Assembly: GCA_947577065.1 (NCBI GenBank)
Contig: CANPTT010000002.1
Coordinates: forward strand, 1-64,000
Source: an uncultured Pseudoflavonifractor sp.
Lineage (GTDB): Bacteria; Bacillota; Clostridia; Oscillospirales; Oscillospiraceae
Direction of reading: 5' to 3'
Length of the DNA stretch: 64,000 nt
Part shown: piece by piece, positions 44,192 to 53,538 of the stretch
Numbering within the stretch: position 1 is the first letter of the stretch
How the letters are laid out: every line of letters begins with the position of its first letter
The notes under the pieces: model-generated
Database searches by the model: none
Seen by the model: the letters and a program-made list of their open reading frames with translations, nothing else
Told to the model about the DNA's origin: nothing
Position numbers and translations under genes: made by a program

Positions 44192-45805
44192 ATGAATGTC
44201 ATCGCTACGCCGGAGGGAACACAAGACCGGTTGTTTGCTCAATGCAGAGACCTGAGAAAAGCTCAGGGGGAATTGACCCGGCTGTTTCGACAGAAGGGGT
44301 ATGAGGAGATCAGCACGCCGGAGGTCGAATTTTACGATCTGTTTTTGCGGTCTGGCAATCCCATTCCACAGGAGTCCATGCTGAAAATTGTGGATCGCTC
44401 AGGAAAACTGATGGTCATGCGGCCGGATTGTACCACTCCCATCGCCAGGGTGGCGGCGACCAAGCTAAAATTGTCGCCCTTACCTCAGCGGCTCTACTAC
44501 AATGAGACGGTGTTTCGCTCCGGGGCTGCTCACCGCGGCGGCAGCAGTGAGATCCCCCAGTGTGGGATCGAGCTTCTGGGGGCCGGTGGAGTGGAAGCGG
44601 ATGTGGAGGCGGTTTCCGTGGCGGCAGAGGCCCTTTTAGCGGTATGTCCTCAGGGCTTTCACATTGAATTGGGTCATGCCGGATTGTTCCGGGCATTGGC
44701 AGGACAGTTGGAAATGTCCGAGGGGCAGGTGGAGGAGATGCGGGCCTTGGTAGAAGGGAAGCATTTTGCGGCACTGGAAGAATTTTTACGCCCCTATGAG
44801 GGTAGAGCCGCCTATGCGCTGCTTTCTCGATTGAGTCAGCTTTTTGGCGGAGTGGAAGTCCTGGGGGAGGCGGAGAAACTGATGGGTTCCCGCCCTGAGC
44901 TTTCCTATCTGCGGAAGCTCTACGAGGCTTTGGAGAGAGGCGGATGTGGCGAGTATATCCGCTTTGACCTGGGACTGGTCCATCAGATCGACTACTATAC
45001 CGGTGTGGTTTTTCGGGGATATGCCCGCGGAGTGGGAGCTCCCGTTCTCTCCGGCGGACGATATGACAATCTCCTGGGGGCATTCGGCCGCCCTGCGCCG
45101 GCCATTGGGTTTGCCGTGGATATGGACCTTGTGGCAGGAAGCACTGCCGAGCAGACGTATGGAGGCAGGCTGCGGCTGGCGCTTACCAAAGGAAGGCTAC
45201 AGGATAAGACGGTGGAGCTGATGGAGTTGGCAGGGCTGGATTGTACACCGGTAAAGGAGCCGGGCCGACGGTTGGTCCACAGCTTATCCAATTATCCTCT
45301 GGACGCGGTGTTGGCAAAGGCTCCCGATGTTATCACCTATGTGGAACATGGGGTCTGTGACCTGGGGGTAGTGGGAAAGGATACCATTCTGGAGCGAGGG
45401 GAGAGCCCTTTTTATGAGGTGCTGGACCTGGGTTATGGAAAGTGCCGGTTTGCTTTGGCGGTGAAGGAGGGAACGGATTTTTACGATACCTACCGGACTC
45501 GTCGGATCGCTACAAAATATCCCAATGTGGCCCGAAGATTTTTTGAGAGCAAGGGCATGGATGTGGAGATCATCAAGATAGAGGGTTCGGTGGAGCTGGC
45601 CCCGATCCTAAAGCTGGCAGATGCCATCGTGGATATCGTAGAGACCGGTGCCACCCTGCGAGAGAACGGTTTGATCCCAATCGAAGATGTAGCCCCCGTA
45701 TCCGCCAGACTTATTGTCAACACTGCCGCCATGAAGCTGAAAAAGACAGAGATATTGGATTTTATCGAGAAATGTCAGACCGGAATGGAGAGGTCAAAAT
45801 GCTGA
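44192..45805 (+). CDS. hisZG: ATP phosphoribosyltransferase, HisZ-HisG fusion
   Basis: A 537-residue fusion. Residues 1 to about 320 are HisZ, a class II HisRS paralogue (TPEGTQDRL, MRPDCTTPIARV, YYNETVFRSG, GGRYDNLLGAFG) that lacks tRNA-charging function and regulates HisG. From about residue 325 (RLRLALTKGRLQDKTVELM) comes the short-form catalytic HisG, ending at ATGATLRENGLI and the C-terminus without the regulatory domain of long HisG. HisZ and short HisG are normally separate subunits of one complex; here they are one chain. First gene of the his operon. Confidence 0.93.
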   Translation: MNVIATPEGTQDRLFAQCRDLRKAQGELTRLFRQKGYEEISTPEVEFYDLFLRSGNPIPQESMLKIVDRSGKLMVMRPDCTTPIARVAATKLKLSPLPQRLYYNETVFRSGAAHRGGSSEIPQCGIELLGAGGVEADVEAVSVAAEALLAVCPQGFHIELGHAGLFRALAGQLEMSEGQVEEMRALVEGKHFAALEEFLRPYEGRAAYALLSRLSQLFGGVEVLGEAEKLMGSRPELSYLRKLYEALERGGCGEYIRFDLGLVHQIDYYTGVVFRGYARGVGAPVLSGGRYDNLLGAFGRPAPAIGFAVDMDLVAGSTAEQTYGGRLRLALTKGRLQDKTVELMELAGLDCTPVKEPGRRLVHSLSNYPLDAVLAKAPDVITYVEHGVCDLGVVGKDTILERGESPFYEVLDLGYGKCRFALAVKEGTDFYDTYRTRRIATKYPNVARRFFESKGMDVEIIKIEGSVELAPILKLADAIVDIVETGATLRENGLIPIEDVAPVSARLIVNTAAMKLKKTEILDFIEKCQTGMERSKC

Positions 45806-47073
45806 ATATCACGTTTGCCGATGGAAATAAAGAGAAGGCGGTCATCCAAGCCCTGCGGGACAGGGCCGCTTCTGCAAACCGGGTGATCGAAGAGGCGGTC
45901 CGGGGAGTAATGGAAGCCGTGAGGAAAGAGGGCTATGGGGCGGTCGAACGTTTTAGTCTGCAGTTTGACCACAAGGCGCCCTATGAGATATCCCGGGAAA
46001 CTCTGGAAAAGGCATATGCCAACTGCCCCAGAGATCTGATCACCGCGCTGGAACATGCCGCCGGTAATATTCGAGACTATAACGAGAAGCTGCTGCCCCA
46101 AAGCGGCAGCTGGACTTCGCCCGACGGAGGCAAGGTGGGAAGGGTCGTTCGGGGGTTGACCCGGGTGGGAGTTTATGTTCCCGGCGGTACGGCAGCTTAC
46201 CCCTCCTCGGTACTGATGAATGTGATCCCGGCCAAGGTGGCAGGAGTGGAGGAGGTCGTCATGGTCACTCCTCCCACGGATAATCTAAACGACGTGGTGT
46301 TGGCTGCCGCTAGGATCGCCGGAGTGGACCGGATCATTGCCGTGGGGGGCGCCCAGGCAGTGGCGGCCCTTACATATGGAGCCGGCTTTATCCCAAAGGT
46401 GGACAAGCTGGTAGGGCCGGGTAATGCTTACGTGGCAGCCGCGAAACGAATGGCATACGGAGCGCTGGATATCGACATGGTGGCAGGGCCCTCTGAGGTT
46501 CTGGTGGTGGCGGATGAGACGGCAGATCCCAAATTTGTAGCCGCCGATCTGCTCTCTCAGGCCGAGCACGACAAGTTGGCCTCCTCCATTTTGCTGACGA
46601 CGAGCAGGGAACTGGCGGAAGCGGTAGATGCTGAGATGATCCGGCAAACCGGATATCTGGAGAGATCTGAGATCGTGGAGAGCTCTATACAGGATTTTGG
46701 CTGTGCCGTGGTCTGTACAGACATGGCGCAAGCGATGGCACTTGCCAACGAGATCGCCCCGGAGCATTTGGAGATCGTGACAAAGGATCCAAATGCGCTG
46801 CTGCCCGCTGTGAGAAATGCCGGGGCGGTATTTTTGGGCAGTTGGTCCCCTGAGCCGTTGGGGGATTATCTGGCGGGTCCCAACCATGTATTGCCCACCT
46901 CGGGTACAGCCCGATTTTTTTCGCCCCTGTCGGTCACCAGTTTTATCAAGACTATGAGCGTTATCGAGTATGACAGGTCTGCATTGGAACCGATAAAGGA
47001 TCAGATCATTGCGATCGCCCGAAGTGAAAAGCTTACCGCTCACGCGAATTCCATCCAGGTCCGCTTTGAATAA
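45799..47073 (+). CDS. hisD: Histidinol dehydrogenase
   Basis: Last two oxidation steps of histidine synthesis. The 424-residue protein has YVPGGTAAYPSSVLMN, VGPGNAYVAAAKR, LSQAEHD and the catalytic/zinc region NEIAPEHLEI near residue 321. ATG 45799 (GGAGAGG upstream) overlaps the hisZG end by seven bases; a further in-frame ATG at 45772 lies deeper in hisZG. Confidence 0.95.
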   Translation: MLNITFADGNKEKAVIQALRDRAASANRVIEEAVRGVMEAVRKEGYGAVERFSLQFDHKAPYEISRETLEKAYANCPRDLITALEHAAGNIRDYNEKLLPQSGSWTSPDGGKVGRVVRGLTRVGVYVPGGTAAYPSSVLMNVIPAKVAGVEEVVMVTPPTDNLNDVVLAAARIAGVDRIIAVGGAQAVAALTYGAGFIPKVDKLVGPGNAYVAAAKRMAYGALDIDMVAGPSEVLVVADETADPKFVAADLLSQAEHDKLASSILLTTSRELAEAVDAEMIRQTGYLERSEIVESSIQDFGCAVVCTDMAQAMALANEIAPEHLEIVTKDPNALLPAVRNAGAVFLGSWSPEPLGDYLAGPNHVLPTSGTARFFSPLSVTSFIKTMSVIEYDRSALEPIKDQIIAIARSEKLTAHANSIQVRFE

Positions 47074-47086
47074 GGAGGAAACGGCT

Positions 47087-47665
47087 ATGTCTCGAACCGC
47101 TCAAATTATCCGTAACACCAAAGAGACGCAGATTACTCTGTCCCTTGATCTGAATGGAGGAGAGATCGATATCCGGACTGGGATCGGTTTTTTTGACCAT
47201 ATGCTTACCGCTTTTGCGTTTTACGGCGGCTTGGGCCTCTCACTCAAGGCCAAAGGGGACCTGGAGGTAGATGGACATCATACCGTGGAGGATGTGGGGA
47301 TCTGCCTGGGACAGGCCGTGAAGGAGGCGCTGGGAGATCGCAGGGGGATCCGTCGGTTTGCTTCGGCATACATTCCTATGGATGAGGCTTTGTGTCTTGC
47401 GGCCCTTGACTTTTCCAACCGCCCCTTTCTGTCCTTTGATGCAGAAATGCCACAGAGTATGATAGGGGCCTATGATTCCTGCCTGACGGAGGAATTCATG
47501 CGTGCTTTTGCGGTGAACAGCGGATCAACCTTGCACCTAAAAGCCCTCAGTGGGAAAAATGCCCATCACATTACCGAAGCCATATATAAGGCCCTGGGTG
47601 TGGCGGTGCGGGAGGCGATACAGGTGACCGGGACCGGGGTTACCTCCACAAAGGGCGTGCTGTAA
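47087..47665 (+). CDS. hisB: Imidazoleglycerol-phosphate dehydratase
   Basis: A 192-residue single-domain HisB (no histidinol phosphatase domain). The metal-binding His clusters are FFDHMLTAFAFYG, DGHHTVEDVGICLGQA and KNAHHITEAIYKALG. AAGGAGG precedes ATG 47087. Its stop overlaps the hisH start by one base. Confidence 0.95.
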   Translation: MSRTAQIIRNTKETQITLSLDLNGGEIDIRTGIGFFDHMLTAFAFYGGLGLSLKAKGDLEVDGHHTVEDVGICLGQAVKEALGDRRGIRRFASAYIPMDEALCLAALDFSNRPFLSFDAEMPQSMIGAYDSCLTEEFMRAFAVNSGSTLHLKALSGKNAHHITEAIYKALGVAVREAIQVTGTGVTSTKGVL

Positions 47666-48273
47666 TGGGATATACGGCTGTTGTGGATTATGGCGTGGGC
47701 AATCTGAAAAGCGTTGTCAACGCCATGGAATATTTGGGATTTCATACCCGAATTACCGGCGAGTCAAAGGAGCTGGAGCTGGCTGACGCGATTATTCTGC
47801 CGGGAGTGGGCGCCTTTCCCGATGCGGCAGAGAGACTGCGTATGTCCGGTCTGGACCGGATCTTGCGGGCCCAAAGTGAGAAAAAGCCTCTTTTGGGGAT
47901 TTGTCTGGGGATGCAGCTGCTCTTTGACGGCAGCGATGAGATCCGCCCGTGTGAGGGCTTGGGGTTTATTGCCGGCTGGGTGAGAAAAATAGAAACAAAT
48001 CAAAAACTGCCCCACATCGGCTGGAATAGCTTACGCTTTCAAAATAGCAATCCCATATTCAAGGGGGTGGACGAAGGAGCGTATGTGTATTTTGTTCATA
48101 GCTTCTGCGGCTTCCCCCGGCATGAGGGACATGTGATCGCACGAACAGAGTATGGACCTTCTGTTGTTGCAGCAGTTGCGAGTGGAAGCGTGTTTGGCTG
48201 CCAGTTTCACCCAGAGAAAAGTGGAGAGGCAGGATTAAAGATATTACAAAATTTTGGGGAGTTGAACCGATGA
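47665..48273 (+). CDS. hisH: Imidazole glycerol phosphate synthase, glutaminase subunit
   Basis: A 202-residue class I glutamine amidotransferase feeding ammonia to HisF: nucleophile Cys in LGICLGMQLLFDGSDE near residue 80, oxyanion-region LPGVGAF, and the His/Glu pair in GCQFHPEKSG. It has a four-base overlap with hisA. Confidence 0.95.
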   Translation: MGYTAVVDYGVGNLKSVVNAMEYLGFHTRITGESKELELADAIILPGVGAFPDAAERLRMSGLDRILRAQSEKKPLLGICLGMQLLFDGSDEIRPCEGLGFIAGWVRKIETNQKLPHIGWNSLRFQNSNPIFKGVDEGAYVYFVHSFCGFPRHEGHVIARTEYGPSVVAAVASGSVFGCQFHPEKSGEAGLKILQNFGELNR

Positions 48274-48983
48274 TCATATTGCCGGCGATCGACTTAAAGG
48301 ACGGAAGATGTGTTCGACTGCAAAAAGGAAAGTTTGATACCGCCTACCAGGTGGCGGACAGTGCCGTCCAGACCGCTGCGGCATTTGCCGGTGCAGGGGC
48401 CCAATGGGTCCACATGGTGGATCTGGATGGCGCCAGAAATGGGATCCGGAAAAATGCCGCGATCGTCATGAGCGTGATCAAGGCGGCAGAGCTGAAGGTG
48501 GAGCTTGGGGGCGGTATCCGCTCTATGGCTGACTTGGATGAGGTATTCTCTCTGGGCGTGGAGCGCGCTGTCATTGGCTCTGCCGCCGTCAGCCATCCGG
48601 ATCTTGTGCGGGTGGCAGTGGAAAAATATGGGGAGCATATCGCCGTGGGGATCGACGCTCTGGACGGCATTGTAAAAACCGTCGGGTGGGAACAGTCCTC
48701 GGGGATCAATTATCTGGACTTTGCCAGACAGATGGAGGAGGTTGGCGTAAAGACCATTGTCTTTACAGACATTGCCACGGATGGAATGCTTTCCGGTCCC
48801 TCTATCGATCGACTGCGTGCATTACAGCAGAGCTATTCAGGTCAGATCGTAGCTTCCGGAGGGGTGTCCAGCAATCAGGACATTCAGGCTTTGGCTGATA
48901 TGGGCCTCTATGGTGTCATTGTCGGCAAGGCATACTACGCCGGGACGGTGGATCTGCCGCGGGCGATCCGGGAGGTGGGATAA
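48270..48983 (+). CDS. hisA: Phosphoribosylformimino-5-aminoimidazole carboxamide ribotide isomerase
   Basis: A 237-residue TIM barrel. Catalytic Asp residues are in LPAIDLKDGRCVRL (Asp 8) and FTDIATDGMLSGPS; phosphate sites GGGIRS and SGGVSS are present. It lies between hisH and hisF in the usual order. Confidence 0.95.
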   Translation: MIILPAIDLKDGRCVRLQKGKFDTAYQVADSAVQTAAAFAGAGAQWVHMVDLDGARNGIRKNAAIVMSVIKAAELKVELGGGIRSMADLDEVFSLGVERAVIGSAAVSHPDLVRVAVEKYGEHIAVGIDALDGIVKTVGWEQSSGINYLDFARQMEEVGVKTIVFTDIATDGMLSGPSIDRLRALQQSYSGQIVASGGVSSNQDIQALADMGLYGVIVGKAYYAGTVDLPRAIREVG

Positions 48984-48986
48984 AAA

Positions 48987-49742
48987 ATGTTGGCGAAGCG
49001 TATCATTCCCTGTCTGGACGTCCGGGACGGTCGGGTGGTGAAGGGGGTCAACTTTGTCCATATCCGGGATGCGGGAGACCCTGTGGAGTTGGCAAAATAC
49101 TACTCTGATCAAGGGGCGGATGAGATCGTCTTTTTAGACATCACAGCTACCAGTGACGCTCGGGATACGGTGGCTGACGTGGTAGAGCGTACCGCGGCCC
49201 AGGTTTTTGTCCCGCTTACAGTAGGCGGAGGGATCCGGACTTTGGAGGATTTCCAACATCTCCTTCGGGCAGGAGCGGATAAGATATCAGTAAATTCCGC
49301 CGCCGTTAAAGACCCTACGTTGATTTCCAGGGCGGCGGAGCGATTTGGCTCCCAGTGTGTGGTATTGGCGATCGACGCGAAGGGCCGGGAGGATGGCACC
49401 TGGGAGGTCGTGACCGCCGGCGGACGGGTCCATACCGGTTTGGATGCGGTGGCGTGGGCCAGGGAGGGGCAACGCTTGGGGGCAGGGGAGATATTGCTTA
49501 CCTCCATGGACGCCGATGGCACCAGGTCGGGGTTTGATCTGCCTCTTACCAGCGCCGTAGTCCAGGCGGTCTCCATACCGGTCATTGCCTCCGGCGGCTG
49601 TGGCCGCCTGGAGCATTTCGGAACCGTATTGAAAGAGACTGGGTGCGATGCGGCCCTGGCCGCATCCCTGTTTCACTTCGGAGAGCTCACTGTGCCCCAG
49701 GTCAAGACATATCTGTGCGCGCAGGGTGTCCCGGTACGGTAA
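48987..49742 (+). CDS. hisF: Imidazole glycerol phosphate synthase, cyclase subunit
   Basis: A 251-residue TIM barrel working with HisH. It begins [20 protein letters not shown] (Asp 11), has FLDITAT, GGGIRT, and [10 protein letters not shown] (the second catalytic Asp), and ASGGCG. GGGAGGTGGG in the hisA end is the ribosome-binding site. Confidence 0.95.
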   Translation: MLAKRIIPCLDVRDGRVVKGVNFVHIRDAGDPVELAKYYSDQGADEIVFLDITATSDARDTVADVVERTAAQVFVPLTVGGGIRTLEDFQHLLRAGADKISVNSAAVKDPTLISRAAERFGSQCVVLAIDAKGREDGTWEVVTAGGRVHTGLDAVAWAREGQRLGAGEILLTSMDADGTRSGFDLPLTSAVVQAVSIPVIASGGCGRLEHFGTVLKETGCDAALAASLFHFGELTVPQVKTYLCAQGVPVR

Positions 49743-49754
49743 GGAGGAAATGGA

Positions 49755-50090
49755 ATGTTTGATTTGGACCGACTTTTTCAGAAGAGTGATTTGATTCCGG
49801 TCATTATCCAACATAATCGGACTAAGGATATTCTAATGCTTGGTTTTACCAACAAGGAGGCCGTTGAGTTGACCTTAAAGACCCAAACGGCCTGGTTTTG
49901 GTCACGGGGACGGGAAAAGCTCTGGAATAAGGGGGAGAGCTCCGGAAATTTCCTTCAAGTAAAAAAGATCGTCACAGACTGTGACACGGATACCCTGCTC
50001 TATTTTTGCGACCCCATGGGTCCAACCTGCCACACCGGGGCGGATTCCTGCTTTTTTAATATTATATGGGAGGAAAAAAGCCATGAATGA
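49755..50090 (+). CDS. hisI: Phosphoribosyl-AMP cyclohydrolase
   Basis: A 111-residue zinc/magnesium enzyme: MLGFTNKEAVELTLKT, FWSRGREKLWNKGESSGN, then the metal triad region DCDTDTLLYF and GPTCHTG. HisI is separate from HisE here (fused in many bacteria). Its last bases overlap hisE by eight. Confidence 0.95.
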   Translation: MFDLDRLFQKSDLIPVIIQHNRTKDILMLGFTNKEAVELTLKTQTAWFWSRGREKLWNKGESSGNFLQVKKIVTDCDTDTLLYFCDPMGPTCHTGADSCFFNIIWEEKSHE

Positions 50091-50409
50091 TACTCTCCAA
50101 CAACTTTATCAGGTGATATTGGAGCGCCGGAGCAATCCTCAGGAGGGCTCGTATACCTGCTATCTTTTTGACAAGGGGTTGGACAAGATCTTGAAGAAGG
50201 TGGGAGAGGAATGTACTGAAACCGTTATCGCCGCGAAAAACAGCGTTCAGGCAGATACCGTGGGAGAGATATCAGATCTGATCTATCACCTGTTGGTAAT
50301 GATGGCGGAGCAGAATATTCCGCTGTCTGCCGTGATGGAAGAGCTGGACCGCCGAAGTATGAAGATCGGGAATCTCAAGCAGTTCCACACCTCGGATCAT
50401 GAGAGCTGA
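50083..50409 (+). CDS. hisE: Phosphoribosyl-ATP pyrophosphatase
   Basis: A 108-residue all-alpha MazG-like enzyme with GSYTCYLFDKGLDKILKKVG, EECTETVIAAKN and DLIYHLLVMMAE. ATG 50083 follows GGGAGG. It is the last his gene; hisC and a histidinol phosphatase are not in this operon. It overlaps the next gene by 11 bases. Confidence 0.94.
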   Translation: MNDTLQQLYQVILERRSNPQEGSYTCYLFDKGLDKILKKVGEECTETVIAAKNSVQADTVGEISDLIYHLLVMMAEQNIPLSAVMEELDRRSMKIGNLKQFHTSDHES

Positions 50410-50866
50410 TATCCATATTATTCAGCCGAGAGACGACAGGCGAAAATACTTGCCGCTCCTTTTGCTGGGGGATGAACAGGAATCCTTGATTGTGGACTAT
50501 CTGGACCGGGGCGATCTGTTTGTGTTGGAGGCACACGGAAAGGCTCTGGGCGTGTGCGTGGTAACTCAGGAGGGCCCCGGCGTTTATGAGATCCAAAACA
50601 TTGCCATTGATCCAAAGTATCATCGGAAGGGGTTTGGGCGGGCTTTGGTTGAGTTTGTGTGGGACTATTATCCCACGTTGACAGTCCTTCAGCTGGGGAC
50701 AGGCGACGCCCCTTCCACTTTGGGGTTCTACAGGGCGTTGGGGTTTCGGGAAACGGGCCGGGAGAAGGAATACTTTATTCACCGGTATGACCATCCGATC
50801 TATGAGGACGGAATGCGCTTGACAGACCGAGTCCTCTTAAAGAAGACAAAAGAGCCGCAGGGATAA
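50399..50866 (+). CDS. GNAT-family N-acetyltransferase at the end of the his operon
   Basis: A 155-residue GNAT protein; acetyl-CoA motif IDPKYHRKGFGRALVEFVW near residue 75, then the TLGFYRALGFRETGREKEYF end. It starts inside hisE (11-base overlap), so it is probably co-translated. The acceptor is unknown. The terminator stem begins within its last codons. Confidence 0.85.
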   Translation: MRADIHIIQPRDDRRKYLPLLLLGDEQESLIVDYLDRGDLFVLEAHGKALGVCVVTQEGPGVYEIQNIAIDPKYHRKGFGRALVEFVWDYYPTLTVLQLGTGDAPSTLGFYRALGFRETGREKEYFIHRYDHPIYEDGMRLTDRVLLKKTKEPQG

Positions 50867-50892
50867 TTTCCCCTGTGGCTCAGTTCTTTTTT
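50852..50892 (+). terminator. Terminator of the his operon
   Basis: An 11-bp stem (GAGCCGCAGGG with CCCTGTGGCTC; one G-T pair) with 8-base loop, then TTCTTTTTT. The left arm lies in the GNAT gene end. Confidence 0.85.
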
Positions 50893-50893
50893 A

Positions 50894-50922
50894 TTGCGCC
50901 GCGGAAAAAGAAATGGTAAAAT
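50894..50922 (+). promoter_or_regulatory. SigA-type promoter of the ruv-glmM run
   Basis: TTGCGC, 17 bases, TAAAAT, 31 bases before ruvC. No LexA-type box (GAAC-N4-GTTC) is seen around it. Confidence 0.6.
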
Positions 50923-50953
50923 AGATTATCTATAGGCAGAGGAGGGGTGGGGG

Positions 50954-51493
50954 ATGGTCATTTTGGGGATCGACCCGGGTTTTGCTATTGTAGGCTTTGG
51001 CCTGCTTAGCTCCGAGAGAGGAAAACAGAATCTTCTGTCCTGCGGCGCGATCAATACCCAGGCAGGCATTCCTTTACCTACCCGACTTTTGCAGATCGAG
51101 AACGATATGGCCCAGCTTTTTGATGCGTTTCACCCCGATGCCATGGCCATTGAGGAATTGTTCTTCAACAATAATGTGACCACCGGCATTGGGGTGGCCC
51201 AGGCCCGTGGAGTGATCCTCACGGCGGCAGAGCGGGCAGGGGTACCGATCTATGAGTACAGTCCCTCTGAGGTAAAGCTGGCCATTACCGGCTACGGAAG
51301 GGCGGAAAAACGGCAAATCATGGACATGGTGAAGCGGCTTTTGAATCTGAAGTCGGTGCCCAAACCCGACGATGCCGCCGACGCGGTGGCTATCGCCCTT
51401 TGTCATGCCCGGTCCTTCAGTTCCCGGCTTCAGGACCCAAATGCCGCCCGCCCGGGAAGTGGACGGTACGCGGTGCGAAATCCCAGTAAATAG
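50954..51493 (+). CDS. ruvC: Holliday junction resolvase RuvC
   Basis: A 179-residue endonuclease that cuts Holliday junctions. Acidic active-site residues occur in LGIDPGFAIVGFG (Asp 7), AIEELFFNNN (Glu), and DDAADAVAIALCHA. Normal length plus a short basic tail. GAGGGGTGGGG lies upstream. First gene of ruvC-ruvA-DUF6054-ruvB. Confidence 0.95.
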   Translation: MVILGIDPGFAIVGFGLLSSERGKQNLLSCGAINTQAGIPLPTRLLQIENDMAQLFDAFHPDAMAIEELFFNNNVTTGIGVAQARGVILTAAERAGVPIYEYSPSEVKLAITGYGRAEKRQIMDMVKRLLNLKSVPKPDDAADAVAIALCHARSFSSRLQDPNAARPGSGRYAVRNPSK

Positions 51494-51507
51494 GAGAGAG
51501 AAAGTCT

Positions 51508-52113
51508 ATGTTTTACTACGTAAATGGGACCGTGGCCCACATAGCTCCCTATCTGGCGGTCATCGACTGCGGAGGGGTGGGCTATGCCTGCCACACCACG
51601 AATGTGACCTTGGGGGCTTTGACGGTTGGAAAGCCGGGGAAGCTCTATACCTATCTGAATGTCCGGGAGGACGCTATGGAACTTTACGGCTTTGCTACCG
51701 AGGAGGAGCTGAAGTGCTTCCAGCTTCTTATCAGCGTCTCCGGTGTGGGGCCTAAGGCAGCCCTATCCATCCTGTCCTCCGCCCCGCCGGAGCGGCTGGC
51801 CATGTCCATCATCACCGGGGACGAGAAGGCCCTTACCGCTGCCCCCGGCATCGGCAAGAAGATCGCCCAGCGGATCATCCTGGAGTTGAAGGACAAATTG
51901 GCTAAGGGACAGCTTGGAGGAACAGCGGGGGAGGCCTATGGCGGCAGCGGCGTGACCCTCATCCCGGAGAACAAGGTCAGCGAGGCATCCGCCGCCCTGG
52001 CAGTACTGGGCTATTCTCAGGGTGAGATCGGCCTTGCCTTGAAGGGTATTGATATGGATAACCTGAGTTTGGAGCAGATCATCAAACAGGCTCTGAAAAA
52101 GATGGTGAAATAG
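51508..52113 (+). CDS. ruvA: Holliday junction DNA helicase RuvA
   Basis: A 201-residue junction-binding protein: N-terminal OB domain (MFYYVNGTVAHIAP), helix-hairpin-helix motifs (LLISVSGVGPKAALSIL; LTAAPGIGKKIAQRIILELKDKL), and a C-terminal RuvB-binding domain (VSEASAALAVLGYS). The DUF6054 gene follows after one base. Confidence 0.95.
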   Translation: MFYYVNGTVAHIAPYLAVIDCGGVGYACHTTNVTLGALTVGKPGKLYTYLNVREDAMELYGFATEEELKCFQLLISVSGVGPKAALSILSSAPPERLAMSIITGDEKALTAAPGIGKKIAQRIILELKDKLAKGQLGGTAGEAYGGSGVTLIPENKVSEASAALAVLGYSQGEIGLALKGIDMDNLSLEQIIKQALKKMVK

Positions 52114-52114
52114 G

Positions 52115-52447
52115 ATGGCGAAATATGAGCGTCCGTTGACGGGTGATTTTGATCGGGTCCTCACTTATCTGCATGATGGGATCCTGGAGGGCAGCGCCTC
52201 CGCCTCCTATGAGGACGGCAGCGACTACGCCGCCGGAGAGATTCGCTGCGCCGTTCGGGTGTATGAGAGGTACAGCGCCTTTGGCAGTAACCGTGTCAGT
52301 TTGAACCTGACCCTGGTGGGGAATGGGAAGGATCTGTTTCTTACTGCCATTACCTCCGGCGGAAGCCAGGCCGTATTATTTAAGCTCAACACGGTGGGGG
52401 AGGAAGCCTTTCTCGACAAATTGATCGAGTTGGCCGAGGAGCTTTGA
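52115..52447 (+). CDS. DUF6054 family protein between ruvA and ruvB
   Basis: A 110-residue protein with the pattern [20 protein letters not shown] and [22 protein letters not shown], which I associate with DUF6054 (uncharacterised). No cysteine, signal or membrane segment is seen. It is one base from ruvA and just upstream of ruvB, inside the branch-migration operon; whether it has a recombination role is unknown. Confidence 0.7.
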   Translation: MAKYERPLTGDFDRVLTYLHDGILEGSASASYEDGSDYAAGEIRCAVRVYERYSAFGSNRVSLNLTLVGNGKDLFLTAITSGGSQAVLFKLNTVGEEAFLDKLIELAEEL

Positions 52448-52461
52448 AAGGAAGTGAGACT

Positions 52462-53508
52462 TTGAGCATTGATTTTTCTGAGACCGGTTTTGAGACCGAG
52501 GAGCCGCTGGTCGCCACCTCTCTCCTGAGGGAGGATGAGAGCGAGGGCTCTCTACGGCCGAAAACGTTGGCGGAGTATATTGGACAGGAGAAGGCCAAGG
52601 GAAACCTGGAGGTCTTTATCCAGGCGGCCAAGATGCGCTCTGAGCCGTTGGACCATGTGCTCCTCCACGGTCCTCCGGGGCTGGGAAAAACTACCCTGGC
52701 CGGTATCATTGCCGGGGAAATGGGAGTCAATATCCGCATCACCTCCGGTCCTGCCATTGAGAAGCCCGGGGATCTGGCAGCACTGCTGACCAACCTCAAT
52801 GAAAACGACATCCTCTTTGTGGATGAGATCCATCGGCTGAACCGGCAGGTGGAGGAGATCCTCTATCCCGCCATGGAGGATTACGCCATCGATATCATCA
52901 TCGGTAAGGGCCCCTCGGCCAACTCCATCCGGTTGGACCTGCCCAAGTTTACTCTCATTGGGGCCACAACCCGGGCGGGGCAGCTCTCCGCTCCCCTCCG
53001 GGACCGGTTCGGGGTAACGCTGCGTCTGGAGCTCTATACTCCGGAGGAGTTGGCAAAGATCGTCTCCCGCTCGTCGGGGATCCTGGAGGTCCCCATTGAG
53101 GGAGAGGGGGCCATGGAGATCGCCCGGCGGAGCCGGGGGACCCCCCGGATTGCCAACCGGATGCTTCGTCGGGTCCGGGATTTTGCGCAGGTAAAGGCGG
53201 GCGGGGTCATCACACGGAACGTGGCGGATGAGGCCCTCACCGCCCTGGAGGTGGACTGTCTGGGCTTGGATGCGGTGGACCGGCGGATGCTGTCCAGCAT
53301 CATCGAAAACTACAAAGGTGGCCCTGTGGGGTTGGAGACCCTGGCGGCCACGATCAACGAAGAGGCGGTGACCCTGGAGGATGTGTATGAGCCTTACCTG
53401 ATGCAGTTGGGTTTTCTCACCCGGACCCCTCGAGGGCGATGTGTCACAGCCAAGGCATACGACCATTTGGGACTTAAGTTTCTTGGCATGGAGCAGATAA
53501 CGATTTGA
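52462..53508 (+). CDS. ruvB: Holliday junction branch migration ATPase RuvB
   Basis: A 348-residue AAA+ motor. Walker [13 protein letters not shown] near residue 71, Walker [11 protein letters not shown], sensor 1 GATTRAG, arginine finger APLRDRFG, and C-terminal winged helix ending [10 protein letters not shown] choose TTG 52462 since AAGGAAG sits seven bases upstream; the frame also has a TTG at 52444 overlapping the DUF6054 stop. The N-terminal extension before [12 protein letters not shown] is about 35 residues. Confidence 0.95.
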   Translation: MSIDFSETGFETEEPLVATSLLREDESEGSLRPKTLAEYIGQEKAKGNLEVFIQAAKMRSEPLDHVLLHGPPGLGKTTLAGIIAGEMGVNIRITSGPAIEKPGDLAALLTNLNENDILFVDEIHRLNRQVEEILYPAMEDYAIDIIIGKGPSANSIRLDLPKFTLIGATTRAGQLSAPLRDRFGVTLRLELYTPEELAKIVSRSSGILEVPIEGEGAMEIARRSRGTPRIANRMLRRVRDFAQVKAGGVITRNVADEALTALEVDCLGLDAVDRRMLSSIIENYKGGPVGLETLAATINEEAVTLEDVYEPYLMQLGFLTRTPRGRCVTAKAYDHLGLKFLGMEQITI

Positions 53509-53538
53509 GAGACACAACGAAAGGGGAATAACTTTATT

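Noticed and set aside
52552-53517. Minus-strand frame of 321 codons opposite ruvB
   Set aside because: Shadow of RuvB; no coding signals of its own.
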